Positions 8,753 through 17,388 of a DNA stretch of 64,000 nt are shown one piece after another. The notes under the pieces were generated by a model. It saw only the letters and a program-made list of their open reading frames with translations. It searched no databases and was not told the DNA's origin. Made by a program: the position numbers and the translations under genes. Position 1 is the stretch's first letter, and every line of letters begins with the position of its first letter. Where the stretch lies: positions 1 to 64,000 of the forward strand of contig CAYJEN010000004.1 in NCBI GenBank assembly GCA_964369185.1, given 5' to 3'. Source of the stretch: CAYJAZ01 sp964369185 (lineage in GTDB: Bacteria; Desulfobacterota; Desulfovibrionia; Desulfovibrionales; Desulfovibrionaceae).

Positions 8753-9490
8753 ATGCGTGCAGACTTTATTGGTGTACATTCCCAAAAAAGTAATAAGAAA
8801 ACTACTTTTAGTGAGCTTTCAGCAAAACCGAAAAAACGCTATTTTTTTGTATGGGAAACTACAGATGGTCGTTTCTATGTACAAGCTATTAATGCAGCCT
8901 ATGACCCAATTGAAGATGAATATCACCTTATAGATTCTCAAGATTATAGAGATAATTATAAGCAAGAACCATATATCTTTGCAGCACCGCTTATGCAATT
9001 TCAAGCACCGGAAAGACCTCAAACTGTTTTTGAAAGCGCACTTTATGATGAGAAACTCGTTCCTAAAAAGCCGGCTAAATTGCCGATAGGTGTAAGAACT
9101 GAAAATGAGCTTAGGAATAAATTTTCTGATCAAATCCTTTTCCTGCGCAATGGAAAAGTGCATGAAGCAACAAGTGCAATTCAAGGAATTTTAGCAACTA
9201 AAAACGGTATCATGCCTTCACACAAACATATGTTTACGGATTTTGGAATTGTGCTAAGAAAAGAGGGGCAACTTCATTTGGCTCTTGCCGCTTTTGAAAG
9301 AGCAAATGTTCTAAAAAGAGATGATGTAAACACATATTTTAATATTGCTAGAATTTACTATGAATTAAAACATTACGATAGAGCATGGCAATATGTTGTG
9401 GATGCTTTAAGAATTGAACCAAGGCATATGGAACTGAATCAACTACGTCAAAACCTTGTGCAATTAAGTGCCTTAAAAATAACTCTGTAA
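8753..9490 (+). CDS. tetratricopeptide-repeat protein of unknown role
   Basis: A 245-residue soluble protein with no signal peptide. The first 120 residues are unusual: FVWETTDGRFYVQAIN suggests a small beta domain, followed by a charged linker. Residues about 150-235 hold two or three TPR units, for example DFGIVLRKEGQLHLALAAF and YFNIARIYYELKHYDRAW. A good promoter lies upstream and the AMIN-domain gene follows after 24 bases, so the two are probably one transcript. TPRs mediate protein-protein contacts; the partner is unknown. I recognise the pattern but not a named family. Confidence 0.7.
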   Translation: MRADFIGVHSQKSNKKTTFSELSAKPKKRYFFVWETTDGRFYVQAINAAYDPIEDEYHLIDSQDYRDNYKQEPYIFAAPLMQFQAPERPQTVFESALYDEKLVPKKPAKLPIGVRTENELRNKFSDQILFLRNGKVHEATSAIQGILATKNGIMPSHKHMFTDFGIVLRKEGQLHLALAAFERANVLKRDDVNTYFNIARIYYELKHYDRAWQYVVDALRIEPRHMELNQLRQNLVQLSALKITL

Positions 9491-9514
9491 TTCACAACTT
9501 CAAAAGAGGAAAAA

Positions 9515-10498
9515 ATGAGTAAAAAAACTTTACTTATAGCAATAGGCGCCTTTACCCTTATAGTAAATGTTGCGCTTGCAATTTACTTTACACTACCAAC
9601 AAAAGAACCTGAACAAAAAGCAACTCATATTGTAAAAGGTTCTTATGATAGAAGCGTGCAAGAGACTTCTAGAAAATTTGTAACTGAAGATGAATTAGAA
9701 AAACTTGCTGAACAAAAAAAAGCCGAAGAACAGCGCGAGCAAATGCTTAAAGAACTGCAAGCAGAAACTAAAACTGATAATACATCATCAGCAGATACAG
9801 TGAAAGAAGAAAATCCTTTAGTTGCAAGCAATGAAGCTAAAGAAGCAGAAAAAAATATTCCTCAAGAAACAGTAACTCCTCCTGAAACAAAAGATTCTGA
9901 TTCCTCTAAAGATGTGACTGCAACTGAAAAAGATAAATCTTCAGAACCTGTAAAAGAAGCTGATGCTACTATTAAAGAAGAAGCTCAAAAAGTAGTAACT
10001 GAAACAGAAGAAAAAACTAAAGAGATTGTTGAGTCAACAAAAGAAGTAGTTGAAGAAGAAAAAAAAGCAGATGATGTAAAAACTGAGCAAAAAATTGAAG
10101 AGACAAAGAAAGAAGAAATAGAAATAAAAGAAGAGCCTAAAGAGGAAATTAAGGAAGAAAAAGCCAAAGAAGAAGCTCCTAAACTTCCTAAAAAAATTGT
10201 AGATGAAATTACTATGGGCTTTGCAAATAATACTTTTACTATTAGAGTAGTTGCAAATCAACCAATAAAAGGGCGCACTCTTTACGTAGGTAATCCTGAA
10301 CGAGCTATTTTAGACTTAGAAGGAATTTGGACTCTTCCTAATATGCCACTCTTCCCTAAAAACCCTTATTCAACCAATGTTCGAGTAGGTCTGCAACCTG
10401 ATAAAACAAGATTTGTTGTTGATATTACAACTAAAAAGTTTACTCGTAGACTTGTGCAGCTAGATGATAGAACAATTGAATTGCGTATTACATTCTAA
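9515..10498 (+). CDS. membrane-anchored AMIN-domain protein with a Lys/Glu-rich stalk
   Basis: A 327-residue cell-envelope protein. One N-terminal membrane helix (about residues 5-27) serves as anchor or signal. Residues about 45-225 form a highly charged low-complexity stalk of Glu, Lys, Thr and Ala, probably helical or disordered. Residues about 230-327 resemble an AMIN domain: beta-strands with ITMGFANNTFTIRVVAN, RAILDLEGIW and TRFVVDITTKKFTRR. AMIN domains target periplasmic enzymes to the septum or to secretin pores, usually through peptidoglycan. No amidase or secretin module is attached, so it may be a scaffold or localisation factor. It is probably cotranscribed with the upstream TPR gene. 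The AGAGGA ribosome site is good. Confidence 0.7.
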   Translation: MSKKTLLIAIGAFTLIVNVALAIYFTLPTKEPEQKATHIVKGSYDRSVQETSRKFVTEDELEKLAEQKKAEEQREQMLKELQAETKTDNTSSADTVKEENPLVASNEAKEAEKNIPQETVTPPETKDSDSSKDVTATEKDKSSEPVKEADATIKEEAQKVVTETEEKTKEIVESTKEVVEEEKKADDVKTEQKIEETKKEEIEIKEEPKEEIKEEKAKEEAPKLPKKIVDEITMGFANNTFTIRVVANQPIKGRTLYVGNPERAILDLEGIWTLPNMPLFPKNPYSTNVRVGLQPDKTRFVVDITTKKFTRRLVQLDDRTIELRITF

Positions 10499-10506
10499 AT
10501 AAAAAT

Positions 10507-10538
10507 AAAGCCACGTTTTGAAGTAAAAACGTGGCTTT
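10507..10538. terminator. bidirectional terminator between the AMIN and M23 genes
   Basis: A 13-bp perfect inverted repeat (10507-10519 with 10526-10538) is followed by a T-run on the plus strand and flanked by A-rich sequence on the left. It serves the convergent genes on both sides. Confidence 0.85.
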
Positions 10539-10550
10539 TTCATATTGAAT

Positions 10551-10572
10551 AAATTAATTTAGAAACATAGCC
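10551..10572 (+). mobile_element. MITE-like element remnant, right end only
   Basis: AATTTAGAAACATAGCC, then TA, matches the right terminal repeat of the family with one change (ACATACCC to ACATAGCC). Nothing of the core or left end is visible. Its last base plus the TA flank form the TAG stop codon of the M23 gene read leftwards. Confidence 0.6.
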
Positions 10573-11285
10573 TATTTTTGTTGAGCAACTTGGCTATCTT
10601 TTGGAGTATATCTAAGCACCATTTCAGATGATTGAACATAAGTATATGGGTCAACTCTTTTGTTGTCGATTAAGATTTCAAGATGCAGGTGATTACCGTA
10701 TGATCTTCCGGTATTTCCAACTAGTCCAAGTGTATCACCGGCGGTAATTACGTCACCCTTTTTAATAAGTATTTTGCTCATGTGTGCATATCTTGCGATA
10801 GTGCCATCTCCGTGATCAATTTCCACAAGTAGACCAAAAGAAGAACGTCTTGCTGCAAAAATTACTTCACCTGACTGATAAGATAGAATTTCCGTACCTT
10901 TAGGAGCGCGAAAATCTAAACCATAGTGAAATCTTGAGCCCCGTTTACCATATCTTGAAGAAAGTGATATTTTTTCCTTTGGATTTTCTACATCATGATA
11001 ATAGCTTTCAGGTGCTGTAAACCATGCAGATTTCATAGAAGAAATTGCAGTTGAATCTTTAGTTAAATCAAGATGTTTTGATGAAAGCGCTACAAGGTCA
11101 ATAGTAGTTAAATCGTCGTTAGAACTCTCAGAAGTATTAAGTTTAGGTTGTAGCATAGCACCCAGTTGGGATATTTCTTGTGCAGGTTCTTGTATATTAT
11201 ATACAGATTGCTTACTTGCAACACATCCACTTAAAGTAATTATGCACAAAAAGAGCTTGAAAATTAGAAAGTTAAAAGTCTTCAA
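10572..11285 (-). CDS. M23-family (LytM) peptidase lipoprotein
   Basis: A 237-residue lipoprotein. The signal peptide ends in the lipobox LSGC (Cys21), so the mature protein should be lipid-anchored. Residues about 115-215 form an M23 peptidase domain with all zinc ligands: the H and D of HYGLD, and the final H of the HLHLE motif; YAHMS supplies the second catalytic histidine. It should therefore be an active peptidoglycan endopeptidase rather than a degenerate EnvC/NlpD-type activator. The start is TTG at 11285, preceded by GGAG at good spacing; there is no ATG before the signal peptide. The stop codon coincides with the end of a MITE remnant. It is a single-gene transcript. Confidence 0.9.
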   Translation of the reverse strand: MKTFNFLIFKLFLCIITLSGCVASKQSVYNIQEPAQEISQLGAMLQPKLNTSESSNDDLTTIDLVALSSKHLDLTKDSTAISSMKSAWFTAPESYYHDVENPKEKISLSSRYGKRGSRFHYGLDFRAPKGTEILSYQSGEVIFAARRSSFGLLVEIDHGDGTIARYAHMSKILIKKGDVITAGDTLGLVGNTGRSYGNHLHLEILIDNKRVDPYTYVQSSEMVLRYTPKDSQVAQQK

Positions 11286-11441
11286 AGGTGTTCTCCAAAT
11301 CGAATTTTGATACTTCTATACTAAATTTAAATATTAATCAAGTTATTGAACTTATAATGTTTTTTTTAGTGAGATGAAATACAGCTATCTAACTAGTCAA
11401 GATAATAGTATTTTAGGTGAAAGTGTTTATCATTAAATAAC

Positions 11442-11470
11442 TTGCTATAAATTTAAAAACTTGCTATTTT
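11442..11470 (+). promoter_or_regulatory. probable cheB promoter with a direct repeat
   Basis: The -35-like TTGCTA (11442-11447) and -10-like TATTTT (11465-11470) are 17 bases apart and lie 44 bases before cheB. The decamer AACTTGCTAT occurs twice, at 11439-11448 and 11458-11467, with a 19-base period overlapping both boxes. This could be an activator or repressor site. Confidence 0.45.
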
Positions 11471-11513
11471 ATTCATGGATTAATTTATTTAAATTTATAA
11501 CGGAGCAAAGAAA

Positions 11514-12854
11514 ATGATTAAAGTGCTTGTTGTTGACGATTCTTCCTTTATGCGTAAAGCGCTTTCAAAATTAATTAGTTCTTCCGGTGATATTGAGGTA
11601 ATTGGAGAGGCCGTAAATGGTAAAGAAGGTCTTGAACTAGCACAAAAACTACAGCCCGATATCATCACTCTTGATATTGAAATGCCGGTTTGTGATGGTC
11701 TTACCATGCTTGAAACTCTGATGAAAACAAACCCAACTCCTGTTCTTATGGTAAGTTCGCTAACTAAAGAAGGAGCTGAAGCAACGTTCAAGGCACTTGA
11801 TCTTGGTGCTCTTGATTTTATTTCAAAATATTCTGATAATACATACTCAATCTCAAATTTACAAACTGAACTTTGCGAAAAAATTCGTGCTGTTAGTACT
11901 CGTGCAAAGTATATGCGTTATAAGTTTAATGCGAAAAAAACTGCTACAGCAAACACTTTAGCAAGTTCAAAATCTACAACAACAAGTGCAGCAGCTTCTG
12001 CAACAACTACAAGACCTTCAACTTTATGTTCTCAAACTCGTTCTACAGCATCATCAACAAGCACATCATCAAGTGCTGCAGCAAGAAGTACGAGACCAAG
12101 CACGGCAGCAACGACAACATCTAGCACCTTAGGAAGCAGAACTTCTACCTCAACATCAACAAGCTCGACGACAACTTCTCGTGCAACATCAAGTTTTTCA
12201 TCTACAAAGTCAACATTATGTCAAACAACATCTGCAACTAGTTCAATAACTTATACTGCTCCTCGTAGAAGCTCCTCATCAAAAATAAGTTATGTAGGTA
12301 TAGGAATTTCAACTGGTGGTCCTCCTGCTTTACAACAGGTAATTTCGGCACTTCCTGAGAATTTTCCGGCAAGCGTGCTTATTGCTCAACACATGCCGGC
12401 AGCCTTCACCCCAACATTTGCACAAAGATTAGATAAACTAAGTAAAGTTAGAGTAAAAGAAGCAGAAGATGGCGAGGCTATTGAAAGCGGAGTTGTATAC
12501 ATCGCGCCGGGTGGCTTGCATATGAGCGTATCCTGTAGGCGTGCAATTCCAATTATTCGCATTCAAACTGAACCGCTTACCGAATATTATAAACCTTCAG
12601 CTAATGTTTTATTTGAAAGTTTATCAACATTATCACATAGTTCCTTGGCTGTTATAATGACAGGTATGGGAAGCGATGGAGTTGTTGGCTTGAAAACGTT
12701 TAAGCAAAAAGGTGGCATTATCTTTGCACAAGATGAGGAATCATCAACTGTTTATGGAATGCCAAAGGCCGCGGTAGAAGCAGGTATAGCTGATAAAGTT
12801 CTTTCACTTGATTCTATTTCAGACGCTATAATTAACGCAGTATGCCCACAGTAA
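11514..12854 (+). CDS. cheB: chemotaxis protein-glutamate methylesterase/deamidase CheB
   Basis: A 446-residue cytosolic adaptation enzyme that demethylates and deamidates chemoreceptors after phosphorylation by CheA. Residues 1-120 are a receiver domain with acidic residues D8/D9 and phospho-acceptor D54 in LDIEMP. Residues about 140-255 are an exceptionally long Ser/Thr/Ala low-complexity linker. Residues about 258-446 are the methylesterase domain with catalytic Ser266 (GISTGGP), His293 (AQHMP) and Asp388 (GMGSDG). Ordinary CheB is about 350 residues; the excess is the linker. The ribosome site CGGAG is good. cheR follows 48 bases later and carries a similar low-complexity segment. Confidence 0.95.
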   Translation: MIKVLVVDDSSFMRKALSKLISSSGDIEVIGEAVNGKEGLELAQKLQPDIITLDIEMPVCDGLTMLETLMKTNPTPVLMVSSLTKEGAEATFKALDLGALDFISKYSDNTYSISNLQTELCEKIRAVSTRAKYMRYKFNAKKTATANTLASSKSTTTSAAASATTTRPSTLCSQTRSTASSTSTSSSAAARSTRPSTAATTTSSTLGSRTSTSTSTSSTTTSRATSSFSSTKSTLCQTTSATSSITYTAPRRSSSSKISYVGIGISTGGPPALQQVISALPENFPASVLIAQHMPAAFTPTFAQRLDKLSKVRVKEAEDGEAIESGVVYIAPGGLHMSVSCRRAIPIIRIQTEPLTEYYKPSANVLFESLSTLSHSSLAVIMTGMGSDGVVGLKTFKQKGGIIFAQDEESSTVYGMPKAAVEAGIADKVLSLDSISDAIINAVCPQ

Positions 12855-12902
12855 AACTGTTTCATTGAAAATAATGACTAACTATAGACTTTAGAGAATA
12901 TT

Positions 12903-14474
12903 ATGAGCGAAAAAAATAATAGCACACCAGATAGTAATTTTCTTACTCCAAACAATCCCTTTGATGCCAAAAAAGCAAAAGAAAAAGAAGTGGAAGTAAT
13001 GAAAATTACGCCTAATAGAGCAAAGGTTTATGGCGATACATTTAAATCCGGATATAAAGGAATTTATAGGCCGAAAGATGATGCTGAAAAACTTTCAGAG
13101 AAAGAATCTAAACTACCTGAAAAAAATGAAAAGCCTGCAAGTGGAGTTCATTCAACGCTAGAAACTCGCACAGAAAAACATTCAGAGATAAAATCTTTAA
13201 GTCGTACGGAACATCATACTTCCGGAACAAATCATACAATTTCAGCTCTTAAATCTCAAGAAAACTATACTCCAACAAGACAAGCAAGTGTTCTGCGCGA
13301 TTTAGGTTCACCTCATCAAGGTCAACCGGCAGCCGGAAATAGTTTCAGATCAACTGCTCAATCTCCAAGAGCGGGAGCTCAGATTCCTCCTACAGCAGTA
13401 GCAAGAGCAACACCCCCAACTTCAACAATTAATCGACAAGTTGTTCCAACTGCAAGTTCTACAACTACAAGCACAAGTCGTTTTTCATCACCAACTTCTA
13501 GTTCGTCTTCTCTTAGTTCGACTTCGGGCACCAGTAAATTTTCAAGCGGTACAAATTCATCTTTACTATCTTCTACGTCAAGTTCGTCAAGCTTATCAAG
13601 TTCGTCAACAATGTCGTCTTCAAGCGCGTCTAAGCAGACTTCTTCTTTATCAGATAAAGAATTCAAGCAATTGAGAGACTTCCTTTATGAAAAAAGTGGA
13701 ATATTTGTAAATGAAAGTAGAAAGTATCTATTTGAAAATAGATTATTAGAATCTTTAAATCGCTTACATCTTTCTTCTTATTCAGCATACGTGGATTATC
13801 TTCTTCATAAAGATCCACAACAAAAAGAGCTTAATGCTTTTTTTGAGAAAATGACAACAAATGAAACTTCATTTTTCAGAAATAATCCTCAGTTAGACCT
13901 TGTAAGAGATAGAGTTTTTAAGAAAATAATTGAAGATAATGCAAAAACTAAAAAGATTAGAATATGGTCAGCCGGTTGTTCAAGCGGTGAAGAACCTTAT
14001 ACAATTTCTATGATGCTGCATGAAATTCTTAAAAATGATATAAGTAGATGGGATATCAAAATCACCGCTAACGATCTTTCGCCGGCAATGCTAAATATTG
14101 CAAAAGAAGCGACTTATAGTGAATACTCTCTAAGAACTACTCCAAAAAATATTATATCTTCATACTTTACAAAAAAAGGTGATCTTTATACAGTAAACCC
14201 AAATGTAAAAAAACTTGTGCATTTTTCACAAATTAACCTCAATGAAAGCACTCAAACAAGCAAAGTTGAGCAGTCAGATACAATATTCTGTAGAAATGTA
14301 ATGATTTACTTTGATGAAGATGTAAGACGTAATGTTTTAACTGCTTTTTATAAAAATCTAAAAGATGATGGTGTTCTTGTTATTGGTCACTCAGAAAATC
14401 TCTATAACATTTCAGATGTGTTTAAAGTTGCACAAAACATAGGGGTTACTTTCTATTCAAAAGTAAAGAAATAA
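12903..14474 (+). CDS. cheR: chemoreceptor methyltransferase CheR with long disordered N-terminus
   Basis: A 523-residue SAM-dependent methyltransferase that methylates receptor glutamates. The enzyme proper is residues about 249-523: an N-terminal helical domain starting LSDKEFKQLRDFLYEKSGI, the SAM-binding loop AGCSSGEEPYTI (357-368), and the FCRNVMIYFD motif. The first 248 residues are hydrophilic and low-complexity, ending in a Ser-rich tract (about 190-248). No known domain is visible there and it is probably disordered. Usual CheR is about 270-290 residues. The C-terminus lacks TPRs. It is likely cotranscribed with cheB. The stop is followed by a MITE-like element. Confidence 0.93.
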   Translation: MSEKNNSTPDSNFLTPNNPFDAKKAKEKEVEVMKITPNRAKVYGDTFKSGYKGIYRPKDDAEKLSEKESKLPEKNEKPASGVHSTLETRTEKHSEIKSLSRTEHHTSGTNHTISALKSQENYTPTRQASVLRDLGSPHQGQPAAGNSFRSTAQSPRAGAQIPPTAVARATPPTSTINRQVVPTASSTTTSTSRFSSPTSSSSSLSSTSGTSKFSSGTNSSLLSSTSSSSSLSSSSTMSSSSASKQTSSLSDKEFKQLRDFLYEKSGIFVNESRKYLFENRLLESLNRLHLSSYSAYVDYLLHKDPQQKELNAFFEKMTTNETSFFRNNPQLDLVRDRVFKKIIEDNAKTKKIRIWSAGCSSGEEPYTISMMLHEILKNDISRWDIKITANDLSPAMLNIAKEATYSEYSLRTTPKNIISSYFTKKGDLYTVNPNVKKLVHFSQINLNESTQTSKVEQSDTIFCRNVMIYFDEDVRRNVLTAFYKNLKDDGVLVIGHSENLYNISDVFKVAQNIGVTFYSKVKK

Positions 14475-14530
14475 TAGAAACGCTTATTTCTTATAAAAAT
14501 TAAAAAAGGGGGGATTGCAGCTTTATACTA

Positions 14531-14641
14531 GGGTATGTTTTCCCCTTTTCAAAATAATAGCAATCAGTAGCATTTTAATACTCTGTAAAAATCATTTTTG
14601 ATTGAAAATTCCACAAAATTTCTGAATTTAGAAACGCACCC
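14531..14641 (-). mobile_element. MITE-like element, 111 bp, copy 3 (reverse orientation)
   Basis: Starts GGGTATGTTTTCC and ends AATTTAGAAACGCACCC, with perfect TA flanks at 14529-14530 and 14642-14643. On the minus strand it aligns with copy 1 over TTTTGTGGAATTTTCAA, then diverges through its middle. It lies between cheR and hemW. No ORF. Confidence 0.75.
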
Positions 14642-14702
14642 TAAAGAAAGTATTTGATTTTTTTCTCAAAATCTGTTCTCTATCGAAAAAAAGGAATAAA
14701 AG

Positions 14703-16010
14703 ATGTTAATATATTGCCATGTTCCATTCTGCGCTTCAAAATGTAATTACTGCGCATTTCATTCCGAAGCAATTAATATTGACTATAAGAATGAAATAAT
14801 TGCCGATTTTACTCAAAGCAGTAACGATAGCTGGGAAGCACAAACTTTTGATAGTCCATCTTCACACTGGGATTTAAAGAAGCAAATCTGGCTAGATACA
14901 ATAATCAGAGAAATAGAACTATATGCGCGGGAGCTTGGCAAACAAAAAGTAAAAACTATCTTTTTTGGTGGTGGAACACCTTCTTTATTAGACCCTGAAA
15001 CAATTGAAATAGTAATAAAAAAGATAAAAAAACATTTTCAAGTAGATCCTAAAGCAGAAATCAGTATGGAGTCTAACCCTGATTCTCTTAATTCAAAAGA
15101 CAAAGTAAAAGATTACCTAAGAGCCGGAATTAATAGAATATCAATAGGTATTCAATCGCTTGATGATGACTTTCTAAAAATCCTAGGCAGAGCACACACC
15201 AGCGCAGAAGCTATGAATGCAATTTATTTTGCAAAGTCAGCGGGTTGTAGAAATGTTAATGTTGATATGATGTGGGGTTTACCAAATCAAAAAGTTTCAC
15301 ACTGGATAAATCAAGTCAATGAGCTCGTAAAGCTTAGACCGGATCACGTTTCCGCATATGGCTTGACCTTAGAGCAGGATACACCTCTCTATCTAGCCTA
15401 TGAAAAAAGTGAAATTGAAGTGCCCGAAGAAAACGATTTGAGTTCAATGTATATACGAGGTTCTGAAATTCTTGAAGATGCAGGATATCTACAGTATGAA
15501 ATTTCAAACTATAGCAAAATGGGTTTTCAATGTGTGCATAATCTTGGCTACTGGGAAGGGATAGACTATCTAGGGCTTGGACCTTCCGCAACTTCAACAA
15601 TAAAGAATCAAAGATGGACAAATCCTTACGATTTAGACCTTTGGAAGAGAGCAGTCGAAAACCCCAATATGCGAGAAAAGCGTGAAATTTTGACTTTACA
15701 AGACAGGGTAATCGAGCTTATAATGTTAAGACTTAGAACTACTCGCGGTATGCGTGTTAAAGCTTTTTCTGAACTTACAGGTAGAGATTTTCTTAAAGAT
15801 AACAAGCAGTTGATACAAGCTCTTCACTCAAATGGACTTATTCGTATAATTAATGGTTATGTTCGTTTAACAAGAAATGGTTTTATGGTTTCAAATTCAA
15901 TATTAAGTCATCTGTTTGAAAATACTAAGAAATATCTCGCACTTGGAGAAGATAAAGAATTTTTACAATTGCGCGAGGAAAAAAAGCAAATTAAAGCTAT
16001 GAAAAAGTAG
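14703..16010 (+). CDS. hemW: radical SAM protein HemW (coproporphyrinogen oxidase-like)
   Basis: A 435-residue cytosolic radical-SAM enzyme of the HemN/HemW family. The [4Fe-4S] motif is Cys10-x3-Cys14-x2-Cys17 followed by Ala-Phe. This CxF pattern is typical of HemW (heme chaperone) rather than HemN, which has CxC. FFGGGTPSLL (about 88-97) is the SAM-binding glycine motif. The C-terminal HemN domain has RTTRGMRVKAF. Compared with typical HemW there is an extra stretch of about 25 residues (about 42-65) between the cysteines and GGGTPS. It lies 9 bases before icd, so the two are probably cotranscribed. Heme-chaperone function is known for the family; direct oxidase activity is unlikely. Confidence 0.85.
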   Translation: MLIYCHVPFCASKCNYCAFHSEAINIDYKNEIIADFTQSSNDSWEAQTFDSPSSHWDLKKQIWLDTIIREIELYARELGKQKVKTIFFGGGTPSLLDPETIEIVIKKIKKHFQVDPKAEISMESNPDSLNSKDKVKDYLRAGINRISIGIQSLDDDFLKILGRAHTSAEAMNAIYFAKSAGCRNVNVDMMWGLPNQKVSHWINQVNELVKLRPDHVSAYGLTLEQDTPLYLAYEKSEIEVPEENDLSSMYIRGSEILEDAGYLQYEISNYSKMGFQCVHNLGYWEGIDYLGLGPSATSTIKNQRWTNPYDLDLWKRAVENPNMREKREILTLQDRVIELIMLRLRTTRGMRVKAFSELTGRDFLKDNKQLIQALHSNGLIRIINGYVRLTRNGFMVSNSILSHLFENTKKYLALGEDKEFLQLREEKKQIKAMKK

Positions 16011-16019
16011 GATTCATTA

Positions 16020-17168
16020 ATGGAAAGAAAAGTTTATTGGATTGAAGGTGATGGAATAGGACCGGAAGTTTGGCAAGCAACACGCCCAATAGTTGATGCA
16101 GCCCTTGCAAAAACTTATAATAATGAGCATACAATTGACTGGCAGGAACTTCTTGCCGGTGAAAAAGCTTATAATCAAACAGGTCAACTGCTTCCGGAAG
16201 AAACTATTGCCGCATTAAAATCTGCTGATGTTGCGATTAAAGGACCTTTAGGAACTCCGGTAGGCAAAGGTTTCCGTTCTTTGAATGTTACTTTACGTCA
16301 AATGTTTGACTTGTATGCTTGTATTCGACCTGTACGCTACTTTAATGGGATAGTAAGTCCATGCCGTCATCCTGAAAAAGTAGACATGACTATCTTCCGT
16401 GAAAACACTGAAGATGTATATATGGGTATTGAATTTGCAGCAAAAAGTGAAGAAGCAGCAGAGCTTGCAAAATTTCTAAAAGATCGTTTCAATAAAGAAT
16501 TACCGGAGCATTCTGCAATTGGTATTAAACCTATGTCGGAGGCGAACTCTAAAAGAATTATGCGTGCGGCGATAGAGTATGCTGATAAACATAATCTTCC
16601 TTCAGTCACAATAGTGCATAAAGGGAATATTATGAAGTATACCGAAGGCGGGTTTAGAGCGTGGGGATATGAAGTTGCTAAAGAAGAGTTTGGCGATATC
16701 ACATATGTTCAAGGCGAAGAACCTAAAAAAATTCTTATACAAGATGTAATTGCAGATGCTATGTTCCAAAAAGCTCTGCTTTACCCTGAACTCTATTCGG
16801 TTGTTGCTTGCCCTAACTTGAATGGCGATTATATTTCTGATGCACTAGCTGCTCAAGTTGGTGGTTTAGGGCTTGCACCTGGTGTGAATATGTCTGATAA
16901 ACTTGCACTTTTTGAAGCAACTCACGGAACTGCGCCGGATGCAGCTGGGAAAGATTTAGCTAACCCTTGTTCTCTTTTGTTCTCAGCTTGTTTGATGCTT
17001 GAACATCTTGGTTGGGGCGAAGCGTCAAAAATGATTATAGATTGCTTTGAAAAACTTGTTGCTAAAAAAACTCTTACTCATGATTTAGCACATCAAATAG
17101 AAAATGCTAAAAGTGTTGGTACTAAAGAGTTTACTAAACTTTATTTGGAAGAAATTGCAAATTATTAA
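16020..17168 (+). CDS. icd: isocitrate dehydrogenase
   Basis: A 382-residue enzyme converting isocitrate to 2-oxoglutarate and CO2. The family starts with GDGIGPEV (residues 10-17). The substrate-binding stretch GFRSLNVTLRQ-FDLYA (84-100) and RENTEDVYMGIEF (127-139) are intact, with Thr130 where E. coli has the phosphorylatable Ser113. The later HGTAPDAAGK supplies nucleotide-loop contacts. The length is shorter than E. coli Icd (416) and close to Desulfovibrio and Thermus forms. NADP versus NAD preference is not certain. A closely related isopropylmalate dehydrogenase is less likely because of the RPVR and HGTAP context. The start is 9 bases after hemW, with an AGGA ribosome site. Confidence 0.9.
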   Translation: MERKVYWIEGDGIGPEVWQATRPIVDAALAKTYNNEHTIDWQELLAGEKAYNQTGQLLPEETIAALKSADVAIKGPLGTPVGKGFRSLNVTLRQMFDLYACIRPVRYFNGIVSPCRHPEKVDMTIFRENTEDVYMGIEFAAKSEEAAELAKFLKDRFNKELPEHSAIGIKPMSEANSKRIMRAAIEYADKHNLPSVTIVHKGNIMKYTEGGFRAWGYEVAKEEFGDITYVQGEEPKKILIQDVIADAMFQKALLYPELYSVVACPNLNGDYISDALAAQVGGLGLAPGVNMSDKLALFEATHGTAPDAAGKDLANPCSLLFSACLMLEHLGWGEASKMIIDCFEKLVAKKTLTHDLAHQIENAKSVGTKEFTKLYLEEIANY

Positions 17169-17196
17169 GCAGTATGCTTATCGGGCTGACTAAGGT

Positions 17197-17212
17197 TGGC
17201 TCGATAATTGCA
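17197..17212 (+). promoter_or_regulatory. possible sigma-54 promoter upstream of cheA
   Basis: TGGCTCGATAATTGCA matches the -24/-12 pattern TGGCAC-RN4-TTGCA with one mismatch and the invariant GG/GC ten bases apart. It lies 177 bases before cheA, with a MITE copy in between. Caution: the same bases form part of an imperfect inverted repeat just after the icd stop (about 17178-17207), so it could instead be a terminator stem. Confidence 0.4.
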
Positions 17213-17252
17213 TAGAAAAAATGATATTATTTATGAAGATTTAGAAACTCTA

Positions 17253-17293
17253 GGGTGTGTTTCTAAGTAAGCAAAGAATTACAAGCGACACCC
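17253..17293 (+). mobile_element. MITE-like element, 41-bp minimal copy 4
   Basis: GGGTGTGTTTCTAAGTAAG at the left and GACACCC at the right, flanked by TA at 17251-17252 and 17294-17295. The core is almost entirely deleted. Immediately left (17241-17250) lies TTAGAAACTC, which looks like the truncated right end of another copy. It sits in the leader of cheA. Confidence 0.6.
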
Positions 17294-17388
17294 TAAAGAA
17301 AATTAAATATTTGTCGATAATTATTGTGAAGTGTTAGGAAAAGAAACCTATCTTATATCCTTTAAAGTAACATAATGGATGATAATAT

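Noticed and set aside
9985..10261. Minus-strand open frames opposite the AMIN-protein stalk
   Set aside because: Complement of Glu/Lys-rich codons gives Ser/Phe-rich shadows; no start signals.
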